DNA of 64,000 nucleotides from Candidatus Stramentimicrobium fermentans (GCA_012520575.1 JAAYOB010000017.1:1-64000), one strand, 5' to 3'; shown: positions 25,749 through 34,637, counted from the stretch's first letter. Made by a program: numbers and translations. The notes: generated by a model from the sequence alone, not told the origin.

Positions 25749-26840
25749 GTGATTAAATACCAGTTGTCAATACCAGGACCTACGGAATGTGACCCTGAAG
25801 TATTGAATGAACTTAACCGTCCCAGTATTCCACATTATGGTAATCTCTGGATGGATTATTATCTGGAAACGCTCCAGAAATTACAGAAAGTTTATCAAAC
25901 CGAGAATAGTGTCTTTATTATGCCATCTTCAGGCTCAGGAGCACTGGATGCCACCATGGCTAGTTTAAATGGTAAAAAGGGGCTGATTTTAAATAACGGC
26001 ACTTTCGGAGAACGTTTATACGAAATTGCCTCTCATTATTTAAAAGAAATAACTGTTATTAAAAAGGATCCTGGAGAATGGTTTTTAATAGAGGAGGTCG
26101 AAAAATATTTAAAAAAGAATAGGTATGATTTATTGGCAGTGGTGCATGGTGAAACTTCTACTGGTATGGTAAATCATTTGGAAGAGCTATCAAAATTGTG
26201 TGCAAAGAAAGATGTCTTGTTCGTGGTCGATGCCATCTCTTCATTAGGGGGAGTTGAGTTATCGGTTGATAAACTAGGAATTGATTTTTGCGTATCTGCC
26301 AGCCAGAAGGCCTTAGGCTCAGTCCCCGGTTTATCTACCATAGCTATCAGTGCCAAAGGATGGGAAAGAATGGCATCAGAATCTGATATTCCAGGCTGGT
26401 ATCTCAATCTAAGAACATGGCAAAGGTATGAGAAAGAATGGGGAGATTGGCACCCCTTTCCGATTACTTTACCGGTACACCTCTTTTTTGCTTTACACAA
26501 AGCTCTGGACCAGATTTTTGAAGAAGGCCTGGAACAAAGATGGACAAGGCATAAAAGGATTACTGAAATGCTATGCACTGCTTTAGAGCAAGAAGGGATA
26601 TCTTTATTCATAAAAAATAAAGAGTTTCTCCTACCTACAGTTACCTCGGCAGTCTTACCGGGAGAAAGGACCTCCGAAGGATTGCAAACATATTTGAAAG
26701 AGGAGTATGGAATACTGGTAGCAGGGGGCGTTGGACCATTAAGAAAAAAAGTTTTTAGAATAGGACATATGGCTTATTCTGCACAGGAACATTTAATTAA
26801 AAGAGTGATAGCAGGCATTAAGGCTTTCATGAAGATATAA
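25749..26840 (+). CDS. Class V aminotransferase (alanine-glyoxylate type)
   Basis: A 363-residue PLP aminotransferase of the PucG/AGT group: LSIPGPTECDPEVL at the N-terminus, MPSSGSGALDATMASL binding PLP phosphate, FVVDAISSLGG with the ring-stacking Asp, and the Schiff-base Lys in SASQKALGSVPG. It would transfer amino groups between alanine, serine or similar donors and glyoxylate or a 2-oxoacid. Start GTG 25749 follows GGAGG by 8 nt; the ATG at 25728 has none. Last gene of this direction before a 419-bp gap. Confidence 0.82.
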   Translation: MIKYQLSIPGPTECDPEVLNELNRPSIPHYGNLWMDYYLETLQKLQKVYQTENSVFIMPSSGSGALDATMASLNGKKGLILNNGTFGERLYEIASHYLKEITVIKKDPGEWFLIEEVEKYLKKNRYDLLAVVHGETSTGMVNHLEELSKLCAKKDVLFVVDAISSLGGVELSVDKLGIDFCVSASQKALGSVPGLSTIAISAKGWERMASESDIPGWYLNLRTWQRYEKEWGDWHPFPITLPVHLFFALHKALDQIFEEGLEQRWTRHKRITEMLCTALEQEGISLFIKNKEFLLPTVTSAVLPGERTSEGLQTYLKEEYGILVAGGVGPLRKKVFRIGHMAYSAQEHLIKRVIAGIKAFMKI

Positions 26841-27259
26841 TAGCTACCGGTGAAAATTAGATAACTTGTATCTGGCCGCCAGAATTTGCAAAATGTATCA
26901 TGATTTAAAGTAATAGTTTATCAGTTCCTTAGGGCAGAAAACCATGGGTTTACCTATGATAAATGAATAAGCGACGATATAATGCACTGACGGAGGAGTA
27001 TCCTAGCAAGTACGGAGGATATAAGAACTAGTCCCCATATCAAATATCAAATCTTGACGGCAAAGAATACCCACTTTGTAAAAAGTATTTCTTGCAAAAA
27101 TATATTTATTAGATTATTATTTTGCTCAGTTATATTTTCCAACTGTTCTTTTATTAATACATTATGATGGCACCTTTGTAGGTATATATAGAATGTTTAT
27201 TTGACAGCATTAATTCAATTTAACGTAGTTTTAAAATTTTGATGTGTAGGAGTTAATAT
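26841..27259 (+). other. Intergenic region, no gene seen
   Basis: Stops occur in all frames and I recognise no RNA. A TATCCT/AGGATA hairpin lies near 27000-27020. A TTGACA at 27201-27206 has only poor -10 candidates downstream. TATAGAAT at 27188-27195 equals one half of the IclR operator at 11635, which may or may not be meaningful. The AT-rich block that continues to about 51 kb begins here. Confidence 0.4.
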
Positions 27260-28225
27260 ATGAAAATTGTAGTATTAAATGGATACGTGTTGAACCCTGG
27301 CGATCTTAAATGGGATAACTTAAAGGCATTAGGAGATGTAATAATATATGAACACACTTCATTAACAGATGAAGAAGAAATTATCTCACATATAAATGAT
27401 GCTGAAATTGTTTTTACAAGTATGTCACCAATTAAAGCCAAAGCTTTAAACGAATGTCCAAATATAAAATTTATTTGTACATTACACACCGGATACGACA
27501 ATATTGATATAGATCTCGCAAAAGAAAAGGGCATACTAGTTGCTAATATTCCTAATTACGGATCTGAAGCTGTTGCCCAACATGCTATTGCTCTACTATT
27601 AGAAATAACTAATCAGGTCGGTCATCATAACATGGCTGTGCATAAAGGTCGGTGGGAATCTACTAATGAATGGAGTTTTTGGGATTTTCCACTAGTTGAG
27701 CTTAATAGTAAGACCATTGGTATTATTGGATTTGGGAGAATAGGTCAAAAAACTGGCATGATTGCAAAAGCAATAGGTATGAAAGTAATAGCAAATGACT
27801 ATGTTCAGAATGACTCTGGAAGAGAAATAGGGGCATATGTGGAGTTAGATGAATTATTAAGATCATCTGATATCATAGCATTACATTGCCCGTTACTACC
27901 TTCAACAACAGGGATTATAAATAGGAATAATATTGCCAAGATGAAAGATGGAGTTATCATTATAAACAATAGCCGCGGACAGCTTGTAGTTGAGCAAGAT
28001 CTTGCAGATGCTTTAAATAGTGGGAAGGTTCTTGCTGCAGGTTTAGATGTGGTAAGCTCGGAACCTATAAAAAAAGATAATCCTCTCTTAAAGGCTAAAA
28101 ATTGTTTCATTACCCCACACATTTCCTGGGCACCAAGAGAAAGTAGGGAGAGATTACTAGATATCGCTATTAATAATTTGGTTAAATATATTGAAGGTAC
28201 TCCAGTAAATTTGGTTAATAGTTAA
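27260..28225 (+). CDS. D-isomer-specific 2-hydroxyacid dehydrogenase
   Basis: A 321-residue NAD(P)-dependent dehydrogenase resembling glycerate dehydrogenase/hydroxypyruvate reductase. Rossmann motif GFGRIGQKTG near residue 154; catalytic Arg in INNSRGQLV, Glu in SSEPIKKD and His in TPHISWAP are intact. It would reduce glyoxylate, hydroxypyruvate or another 2-oxoacid. It stands alone, with gaps on both sides, and may connect to the aminotransferase upstream or the glycerate kinase downstream. Confidence 0.85.
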   Translation: MKIVVLNGYVLNPGDLKWDNLKALGDVIIYEHTSLTDEEEIISHINDAEIVFTSMSPIKAKALNECPNIKFICTLHTGYDNIDIDLAKEKGILVANIPNYGSEAVAQHAIALLLEITNQVGHHNMAVHKGRWESTNEWSFWDFPLVELNSKTIGIIGFGRIGQKTGMIAKAIGMKVIANDYVQNDSGREIGAYVELDELLRSSDIIALHCPLLPSTTGIINRNNIAKMKDGVIIINNSRGQLVVEQDLADALNSGKVLAAGLDVVSSEPIKKDNPLLKAKNCFITPHISWAPRESRERLLDIAINNLVKYIEGTPVNLVNS

Positions 28226-28565
28226 TATTGTCTTTAGTTATATCGACATATTGGTATTGCTTACTGTCTCATAAAATTGTATTTATACCATACGGATATC
28301 TATTGCAGCACTCAATCATGGTACCGGCAGAGTTTAAAATAAGGAAGGTCGGTTAAATTAAGGGAACCATCCGAGCTGATGAGTTTGATGATTAGATGGA
28401 CCGCCCTTCTTAAATCTTGGACAGTATCAGAAGCTGAACAGATTAAATCTTGTTTTAGCTTGGGTTGTCACAAGTAAAAGCTGCAAGAGGGGCATCCTAG
28501 GCAAACTCCCAATTAAAAAATCATAGACTTCATATTGTTCTAAATCTTCCATAATTTGATTCTAG

Positions 28566-28585
28566 CCCCGCTCTACAAAGCGGGG
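28566..28585. repeat. GC-rich hairpin, IS200/IS605-end-like
   Basis: CCCCGCT and AGCGGGG pair around a 6-nt loop. In size and composition it recalls the hairpins flanking the dead IS200 copy at 50.9-51.4 kb (CCCCACC/GGTGGGG), and like them is followed by a GAG-type trinucleotide. There is no T run, so terminator function is unlikely. Could be the last trace of another IS200-type element. Confidence 0.35.
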
Positions 28586-29175
28586 AGTTAGTTATTATAA
28601 GAGTGAAACAAATACAAATAAGACAATATAATTAATAGTTCATTAAATCCACCATTATTATTGATGAGCATGATACGCGGATATAGCAATAATATATTTT
28701 CTATTCCGGCTTAAGAACTCTCAGGTAACTTTAATTAGTTTTTACTCGAACGATTGCTTTAGCTAAAGCTAGTAATGAAAAAGTGGTTATTTGGACAACT
28801 GCAATAAATCAAAAGAAATTCTCTATCTACCTTTAAATTGTTTTCTTCCTAATATTGTTTTAAGGGAAAATCTCTAAGCAGATTTGGCATAAGATGGTTT
28901 ATATCGTATCGGAAGAAAACATTGTTTCCACTAGTAATTATAAAATAGCTAAACTGGTTAAATTATCAAATTTCTTTTAATGATTTTATTATTACAATTG
29001 CAATCTTACTACCCCCCTACATAGGAATAATCTTAAAATAAATAGTAATGAGTTAAAGTTTTTCTATTTAAGATTTCCTAAAAATAATTTAACTTTTATA
29101 CTTCCTTGCTCTGATTAAGCCGATATTTTTCAAAATAAGTTTCATAAAAACTTAGTAAAATGTTTAAAAAAATCC

Positions 29176-29205
29176 TTGACACTCTGTAATACAATGTTCT
29201 ACTAT
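29176..29205 (+). promoter_or_regulatory. Promoter of the 2-oxoacid dehydrogenase gene cluster
   Basis: TTGACA (29176-29181), 18 bp, TACTAT (29200-29205), about 50 bp before the first gene of the cluster. An alternative TATGAT (29203-29208) would have a 21-bp spacer. Confidence 0.55.
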
Positions 29206-29257
29206 GATATAAAATGATATTTATATTAAATTATAACGTATCGAGGGGTTAATATTG

Positions 29258-30040
29258 ATGAATCCATCAGAAATGTTTGACTTAAGTGGCAAAATAGCAT
29301 TGGTAACTGGAGGAGGCTCAGGCCTTGGGCAATCTAATGCAGTTGCTTTGGCAAAGGCTGGGGCTTCAATTATGTTAGCAGATATTGATTTTGAAAAAGC
29401 GGAAGATACAAGAAAAATAATATCAAAATTTAGTAATCGGGTAGATTGCTTTAAATGTGATGTTAGGTCTGCTATTGAGGTAAATAATTTGGTAGAAAAA
29501 ACTATTCAGGAGTTTGGCAAGATAGATATACTGTTAAACAGTGCAGGAATTATGCCCAAGCAAGAACCAATTTTAGAAATGAGTGAAGATAATTGGAATA
29601 GAGTAATAGATGTTAATCTAAAGGGTACTTTCCTAACTTGCCAGGCTGTTTTAAAGAAAATGATTCCCCAGAAAAAAGGAAGGATAATAAATATGGCTTC
29701 AGCTTCTGGGTTGGTGGTCAATTACAAAAGTTCACATGTTGCTCCATACTGCGCTTCGAAAGCCGGTGTAATTCTTTTAACTAAAGCTCTGGCTGTAGAA
29801 GTAGCTCCTTATGGAATCACAGTGAATGCAATTAGTCCGGCATATATGAAAACTCAAATGACAGCATTGAAATGGGAAAAAGATAAAAATGATTATCTTA
29901 AAAAAGTGTCTATGCTTCCAGTCGGCAGAATAGGCATTCCAGAAGAATTGAGCGGTCTCGTTATTTATCTGGCTTCCGATTGCTCTGCTTTTATGACCGG
30001 ATCAAATGTAGTTATTGATGGTGGGCTTACATGTTGGTAG
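29258..30040 (+). CDS. Short-chain dehydrogenase/reductase
   Basis: A 260-residue classical SDR. Cofactor motif TGGGSGLGQ near residue 15, Asp at the end of beta 2 (LADID) predicting NAD preference, NSAGIM, catalytic Ser in MASASG and Tyr-x3-Lys in YCASKAG. It would oxidise a secondary alcohol of a sugar acid or hydroxyacid. First gene of the operon that continues into E1alpha; GAGGGG precedes the ATG at 29258, with an in-frame TTG just upstream. A second SDR lies at 35953. Confidence 0.88.
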   Translation: MNPSEMFDLSGKIALVTGGGSGLGQSNAVALAKAGASIMLADIDFEKAEDTRKIISKFSNRVDCFKCDVRSAIEVNNLVEKTIQEFGKIDILLNSAGIMPKQEPILEMSEDNWNRVIDVNLKGTFLTCQAVLKKMIPQKKGRIINMASASGLVVNYKSSHVAPYCASKAGVILLTKALAVEVAPYGITVNAISPAYMKTQMTALKWEKDKNDYLKKVSMLPVGRIGIPEELSGLVIYLASDCSAFMTGSNVVIDGGLTCW

Positions 30041-30076
30041 GAATTATTAAACAATATTACAGGGGGGATAGTTTTA

Positions 30077-31030
30077 ATGAATTATAGCGGTGGTTTTTTG
30101 CAAAATATGTACGTTAATTTACTTAAAGCTAGAATGTTAGAAGAAAAAATTGTTGAGCTATATCATCAGGGCAGAGTTCCTGGCTCAGTACATTCAGGTG
30201 TTGGAGAGGAAGCTACTTTTGTTGGAGGGTGCTTAGCTCTCAACGAAGATGATTATATGATGACTACTCACAGAGCAGTTTGTGCTAATTGGACAAAGGG
30301 AATCGAAATAAATAAAATATTTTGCGATTTATTTGGGAAAAAAGAAGGTACTAATTGCGGGAAAGGAGCTGCAATTCGTATTTGTAGTGAAAAAGTATTG
30401 GGGATGAGCGGAACACAGGGAGGGGTTTTTGTAATTGCCACAGGAGCAGCTCTATCTTTAAAATTGTTAAATAAAAAAAGTGTAGTTTTGGCTTTTTTCG
30501 GGGACAATACATCAAATAGGGGAACCTTTCATGAATCTTTAAATATAGCCTCTCTTTGGAAACTACCAGTAATATTTTTGTGTGATAATAATCAATACGG
30601 TATCTCAATTAACATAAAAGACTCTACATCAGTTGAAAATATAGCTGATCGTGGTGTTGCGTATAATATACCTACAAAAATTGTTGATGGTAATTCGATT
30701 CTCGCTGTATATGAAGCGACAAAAGAAGCTGTAAACCACGCAAAATCTGGAAATGGGCCATACTTAATTGAGGCTAAAACTTATCGTTTTAGAGGCCATA
30801 TGGAAGGGGATCAGCGCTCTTATAGAACAAGAGAAGAAGAAAGTCAATGGATGGAAAAATGTCCCCTTCGTAGATTTGAAAATAAATTGCTCGAACAAGG
30901 GGTAATAACAGATACATGGATAGTTACAGAGAAGAATAAAATTGAGAAAGAAATTGAAAATGCTATCAGTTTTGCTGAAAATAGCATAGATCCCGGTAAG
31001 GAAGATTTGTTCAAAGATATTTATGCTTAG
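30077..31030 (+). CDS. 2-oxoacid dehydrogenase E1 alpha (AcoA/PdhA-like)
   Basis: A 317-residue thiamine-diphosphate enzyme subunit. The TPP motif region reads FFGDNTSNRGTFHESLN at 141-157, where most homologs have G-D-G; the end of the motif (Asn-Asn-Gln-Tyr-Gly-Ile-Ser near 171-177) is intact. His-x-Gly around HSGVGEEA and TTHRAVC belong to the substrate channel. It decarboxylates a 2-oxoacid and passes the acyl group to lipoate. Forms a heterotetramer with the next gene product. RBS GGGGGGA. Confidence 0.85.
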   Translation: MNYSGGFLQNMYVNLLKARMLEEKIVELYHQGRVPGSVHSGVGEEATFVGGCLALNEDDYMMTTHRAVCANWTKGIEINKIFCDLFGKKEGTNCGKGAAIRICSEKVLGMSGTQGGVFVIATGAALSLKLLNKKSVVLAFFGDNTSNRGTFHESLNIASLWKLPVIFLCDNNQYGISINIKDSTSVENIADRGVAYNIPTKIVDGNSILAVYEATKEAVNHAKSGNGPYLIEAKTYRFRGHMEGDQRSYRTREEESQWMEKCPLRRFENKLLEQGVITDTWIVTEKNKIEKEIENAISFAENSIDPGKEDLFKDIYA

Positions 31031-31103
31031 TACCACAATTTGCAGATCGTTCCTCAAAAAATGTATTTAAAAAATTTAAAATAAACAATGATGGAGTATT
31101 AAA

Positions 31104-32081
31104 ATGAGGAAAATAACATTTGCCCAAGCCTTAAATGAGGCCTTACACGAAGAAATGATGAGAGATGAGAAGGTTTTTATTTATGGTCAAGATGTGGCAG
31201 TTGTGGGTGGACTTTGGAAAGTAACAACAGGGCTGTTGGATAAATTTGGTCCAGATAGGGTTAAGGACACACCGCTTTCTGAAGCAGCAATGGCAGGTAT
31301 GGCAGTGGGTGCTGCTATTACCGGCACTAGACCCATAGTTGAAATAATGTTCGCAGATTTTTTAGCAGTATGTTTTGATGAAGTTTATAATAAAGCAGCA
31401 AAATGGCGTTATGTTCATGGTGGGATGTTTGAAGTGCCACTAGTAATCAGGTCTTCCATGGGAGCAACCTTTGGAGGCAGTGCTGAGCATGCCCAGTGCA
31501 ATGAAGCATTATTTATGCATACTCCTGGCATAAAAATTGTTCTTCCTTCAACTCCTTATGATGCAAAGGGCTTGTTAAAAACAGCAATACGTGACAATAA
31601 TCCAGTACTCTTTTTTGAGCACCGAGCTTTGTATAATACAAAAGGAGAGGTTCCAGAAGAAGAATATACTATTCCATTCGGAAAAGCTGAGATTAAAAAA
31701 CAAGGAGAAGATATCACAGTAGTAGCAACTTCCAGAATGGTAAGCAGATCTTTAAGTGCAGCAGAAGATTTAAAAAAAGAAGGAATCAATATCGAAGTTA
31801 TTGATCCAAAAACCATTGTACCACTTGACATCGAAGCAATCAACCAATCGGTTAAAAAAACCGGTCACTTAGTTATAGTAGAAGAAGGGAATAGAACAGG
31901 AGGGGTTGGTGCAGAAATAACTGCTTTAGTTCAAGAAAATGTTTTCGACTTTCTCAAAAAACCTATATTGAGAATTTCTAGCTTAGATGTACCAATACCC
32001 TTTAATGACAATCTGAAAAATATGGTTATTCCAAGCACAACCAAGATTGTCGAAGAAATTAAAACATTAATTAAAAAATAA
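31104..32081 (+). CDS. 2-oxoacid dehydrogenase E1 beta (AcoB/PdhB-like)
   Basis: A 325-residue E1 beta subunit: ITFAQALNEALHEEM start, VFIYGQDVAVVGG, the Glu in RVKDTPLSEAAMAGMAVG that activates TPP, and a C-terminal transketolase domain with VIDPKTIVPLD and VIVEEGNRTGGVGAEI. It pairs with the alpha subunit encoded 73 bp upstream. Acetoin dehydrogenase and branched-chain/pyruvate dehydrogenases share this architecture, so the substrate is open. RBS GGAG. Confidence 0.88.
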   Translation: MRKITFAQALNEALHEEMMRDEKVFIYGQDVAVVGGLWKVTTGLLDKFGPDRVKDTPLSEAAMAGMAVGAAITGTRPIVEIMFADFLAVCFDEVYNKAAKWRYVHGGMFEVPLVIRSSMGATFGGSAEHAQCNEALFMHTPGIKIVLPSTPYDAKGLLKTAIRDNNPVLFFEHRALYNTKGEVPEEEYTIPFGKAEIKKQGEDITVVATSRMVSRSLSAAEDLKKEGINIEVIDPKTIVPLDIEAINQSVKKTGHLVIVEEGNRTGGVGAEITALVQENVFDFLKKPILRISSLDVPIPFNDNLKNMVIPSTTKIVEEIKTLIKK

Positions 32082-32113
32082 ATATTTTTGAAAACTAAAA
32101 AGGAGGAAAGAAA

Positions 32114-32377
32114 ATGTTTACCGAAGTGTTAATGCCTAAGGGTTCTCCAGATATGGAGACAGGTGTCATAATTAAATGGGAAAAAAAGGAAGGTGCAGCA
32201 GTAGAAAAAGCTGAAGAAATTGCCAATGTAGAAACAGACAAAGCAGTAGTTGTTGTAGAGGCGCCTTGTTCTGGAATATTAAATATTTTAGCGCAAGAAG
32301 GGGAAGAGGTGCCAGTTGGCAATGTTATTGGAGCAATTTATGATTCTAAAGATGAGTATGAGAAAAGCTTGAGATAA
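32114..32377 (+). CDS. Free-standing lipoyl-domain protein
   Basis: An 87-residue protein consisting of one lipoyl domain: MPKGSPDMETGVIIKW, then the lipoylation site Lys43 in NVETDKAVVVVEAP, then a Gly-x11-Gly-type second half. In most 2-oxoacid dehydrogenase complexes this domain is fused to the E2 catalytic domain; here it is its own gene, ended by an unambiguous TAA, with E2 in a different frame 56 bp later. It would swing acyl groups between E1 and E2 as a small diffusible or bound carrier, reminiscent of the GcvH arrangement. Strong AAGGAGGAAA site. Confidence 0.85.
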   Translation: MFTEVLMPKGSPDMETGVIIKWEKKEGAAVEKAEEIANVETDKAVVVVEAPCSGILNILAQEGEEVPVGNVIGAIYDSKDEYEKSLR

Positions 32378-32433
32378 TCAATAAATAACATAATAAAATA
32401 GAATGAAAATATACTGCAGGAGTATTAATAAGG

Positions 32434-33156
32434 ATGGAAGCAGAGTCTAAGGAAGTAAAGTTAAGCCCTCTTAGAAAAGCAATGATAAGAAATTTTCATT
32501 GGAGTAATCAAGTTGCAGCTCAGTCCACTGTTGGTATCGAAATAAATATGTCGAATTTTTTAAATGTTAAAAAAGAACTGGATCCTTTATGTCTAAACAA
32601 TTATCATTTAAAACTTACGTTTCTACCCCTTTTGGTTTATTCAATAGCTAGAACGCTAAACAAACACCCTGCTCTTAATGTAGCATTAGATTTAGAAAAT
32701 AATTCTATAATCCGTCATGCAGATATTAACATTGGCTTTGCCGTGGCTATTCAAAGAAGAGGAATGTCAGGTATTTTGGTACCAGTAATAACCCAAGCTA
32801 ACAAAAAAACATTAAGAGAAATGATTTCTTTGATCAAAGATTTGAGCGAAAAGGCGATTCAGGGCTCTATCACACCTGAAGAAATGAAAGGAGGAACGTT
32901 CTCTGTTTCAAGTGTAGGCAGCTATGCTGTAGACTTCATCCAACCACTCTTAACTTATCCGGAAGGAGCTATTCTGGGAATTACGCGCGCTAAAGATAAG
33001 CCAATAGTCGAAAAAGGGAAAATAATCATTGCTCCAATGGCTAATTTCATTATTACAGTTGACCATAGGATAATAGACGGTGTTCCCACCTATGAATTTT
33101 TGACAGATCTTAAGAACTACATTGAAAATTTCAATAAAGTGGAAATTGTTTTTTAA
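32434..33156 (+). CDS. Free-standing E2 acyltransferase catalytic domain
   Basis: A 240-residue protein comprising only the catalytic domain of 2-oxoacid dehydrogenase E2. LSPLRKAMIRN opens the domain, GFAVAIQRRGMSGILVPVI is the CoA channel region, and the active site His211-x3-Asp215 is in VDHRIIDGVP. No lipoyl domain and no peripheral-subunit-binding domain are present, and the 56-bp gap before it is too short to encode one. It transfers the acyl group to CoA. A dihydrolipoyl dehydrogenase (E3) is missing from the window. Confidence 0.85.
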   Translation: MEAESKEVKLSPLRKAMIRNFHWSNQVAAQSTVGIEINMSNFLNVKKELDPLCLNNYHLKLTFLPLLVYSIARTLNKHPALNVALDLENNSIIRHADINIGFAVAIQRRGMSGILVPVITQANKKTLREMISLIKDLSEKAIQGSITPEEMKGGTFSVSSVGSYAVDFIQPLLTYPEGAILGITRAKDKPIVEKGKIIIAPMANFIITVDHRIIDGVPTYEFLTDLKNYIENFNKVEIVF

Positions 33157-33293
33157 TCTAGCTGGAATTCTGCATTTTTTAGAGTGTAGGAATCAATAAG
33201 AGAATATATTAGAGTAGCAAGTATAGGATTTTTAGGAAGGAGAGAAATAATATTCTAAAAAGATTTTTACCAAAAATCATAAATAAAAGAGAA

Positions 33294-34637
33294 TTGTCAA
33301 GCCATGGCTGTAAAAGTGGTAGAAAAATAGCCCTTGATATTATAGAGAAGACTCTGAATGAGATAAATCCATATAATGAAGTTTTGGAAAATATTAGATT
33401 TCAGGATAATATCCTTGCCGTCGATACGGAGCTAGAAACTATTACATTTGATTTAAAAAAGATAAATAATATTTTTGTGTTAGGTGGTGGCAAAGGTTCC
33501 CTATTAAGTGCATTAGCCCTAAATAAGGTTCTGGGAGATAAAATTACTGAAAGTATTATTGCAGTTAAAGGTATTGAATCGCAAAAAATTGATAAAATAG
33601 ATATTATTAAAACTGGGCATCCCTTGCCAGATGATGGAAGTATTAAAGCTGCAAAAGAAATAATAAGAATAGCCAATTTAGCAACAGAGAATGATTTAGT
33701 ATTTTTTATTGGCTCTAGCGGTACGTCTTCAATGATTAGCCTCCCTGTAGAAAGTGTTTCTTTGAAAGATATGCAAATCCTATATAATTTATTGCTTAAT
33801 AATATCAATAATATACAAGAAATAAACTGTGTGCGTAAGCATATTTCTTTAATTTCAGGCGGTCGCTTAGGTCAGTACATTTCTCCGGGAATTATTTTAA
33901 ATTTTCAGCCTGGGAATAAAAAGGAACAATTTAAAACAATGCCATGGCCCGACTTAATTTGGGAAGATCCTACTACTTTTCAGGATGCAATCTTTGTTTT
34001 AAAAAAATATCATATTTGGGAAGATACACCTATTTCAATAAAAAAGCACTTGTCCGAAGGAGTAGAAGGAAAACAACAGGAAACTGTTAAAAATATAGGT
34101 CCACTTAAAGTATATAATATTCCAATGAGCTATAGATATAGTGCTTGCATTGCGGCAAAAAGGATTGCCGAGGAACTTGGCTACAATGCAATGATTTTAT
34201 CAACAATGTTAGAGGGCGAAAGTAAAGAAGTAGGAATAGCTTTAGCCAGTATTGCTAAAGACATTGTGAAGTTCAATCATCCTATAAAGCCACCCTGTGT
34301 ATTAATTGCAGGTGGAGAAACATCGGTTAAAGTTACTAATAAAGATGGTAAAGGTGGCAGAAACCAAGAATTTGTTTTAGGGTTAGCTGGTAATATTTCC
34401 GGTTACAACATAACTGTTGCGGCAATTGATTCTGAAGGAACTGACGGTCCCACTCAAGTTGCTGGTGGAATTGCCGATGGTGGCACTGCAAAAACATGTC
34501 TAGAAAAAAATATAGATCTTTTTGGGCAGTTAAATAAGAATAACTCTTTTTATGTATTAGATAGTTTGCAAGACCATATAATAACAGGGCCCACAAATGT
34601 TGCTGTGCAAAGCATAAAAATAGTGGTTGTGCAGTAA
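33294..34637 (+). CDS. Glycerate 2-kinase (MOFRL family)
   Basis: A protein of at least 447 residues of the GckA/MOFRL group. N-terminal domain with FVLGGGKGSLL, TGHPLPDDGSIKAA and a GSSGTSSMISLP loop; C-terminal MOFRL domain with IAGGETSVKV, GRNQEFVLGLA and AIDSEGTDGPT. The family phosphorylates D-glycerate at C2 (or C3). TTG 33294 is the first conventional start, but homologous-looking sequence begins earlier and the only good ribosome-binding site (AAGGAG, 33237-33242) is 9 nt before an in-frame ATT at 33252, so the real start is probably non-canonical. Confidence 0.82.
   Translation: MSSHGCKSGRKIALDIIEKTLNEINPYNEVLENIRFQDNILAVDTELETITFDLKKINNIFVLGGGKGSLLSALALNKVLGDKITESIIAVKGIESQKIDKIDIIKTGHPLPDDGSIKAAKEIIRIANLATENDLVFFIGSSGTSSMISLPVESVSLKDMQILYNLLLNNINNIQEINCVRKHISLISGGRLGQYISPGIILNFQPGNKKEQFKTMPWPDLIWEDPTTFQDAIFVLKKYHIWEDTPISIKKHLSEGVEGKQQETVKNIGPLKVYNIPMSYRYSACIAAKRIAEELGYNAMILSTMLEGESKEVGIALASIAKDIVKFNHPIKPPCVLIAGGETSVKVTNKDGKGGRNQEFVLGLAGNISGYNITVAAIDSEGTDGPTQVAGGIADGGTAKTCLEKNIDLFGQLNKNNSFYVLDSLQDHIITGPTNVAVQSIKIVVVQ

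Larger units (their letters stand above)
28226..29254 (+). other. 1-kb region with decayed sequence, no intact gene
   Basis: No intact ORF on either strand. It contains a GC-rich hairpin at 28566-28585 in otherwise AT-rich DNA and a short open stretch at 28744-28836 that reads like coding sequence (about 30 codons) but that I cannot assign. The last 80 bp carry the promoter of the SDR gene. The region looks like a site of past insertion and decay. Confidence 0.45.

Noticed and set aside
26174..26611. 145-codon antisense ORF in the class V aminotransferase gene
   Set aside because: Mirror of the coding frame, Cys/Ser-rich composition, no start site.
28375..28410. Hammerhead-like CTGATGAG core in the 28.2-29.2 kb gap
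   Set aside because: No GAAA follows at the required place and the flanking arms (CCATC/GATGG) do not give stems I and III.
32377..32434. Lipoyl and E2 genes as one gene broken by a frameshift
   Set aside because: The lipoyl frame has a clear stop, the E2 start has its own context, and no sequence for a subunit-binding domain lies between them in any frame.
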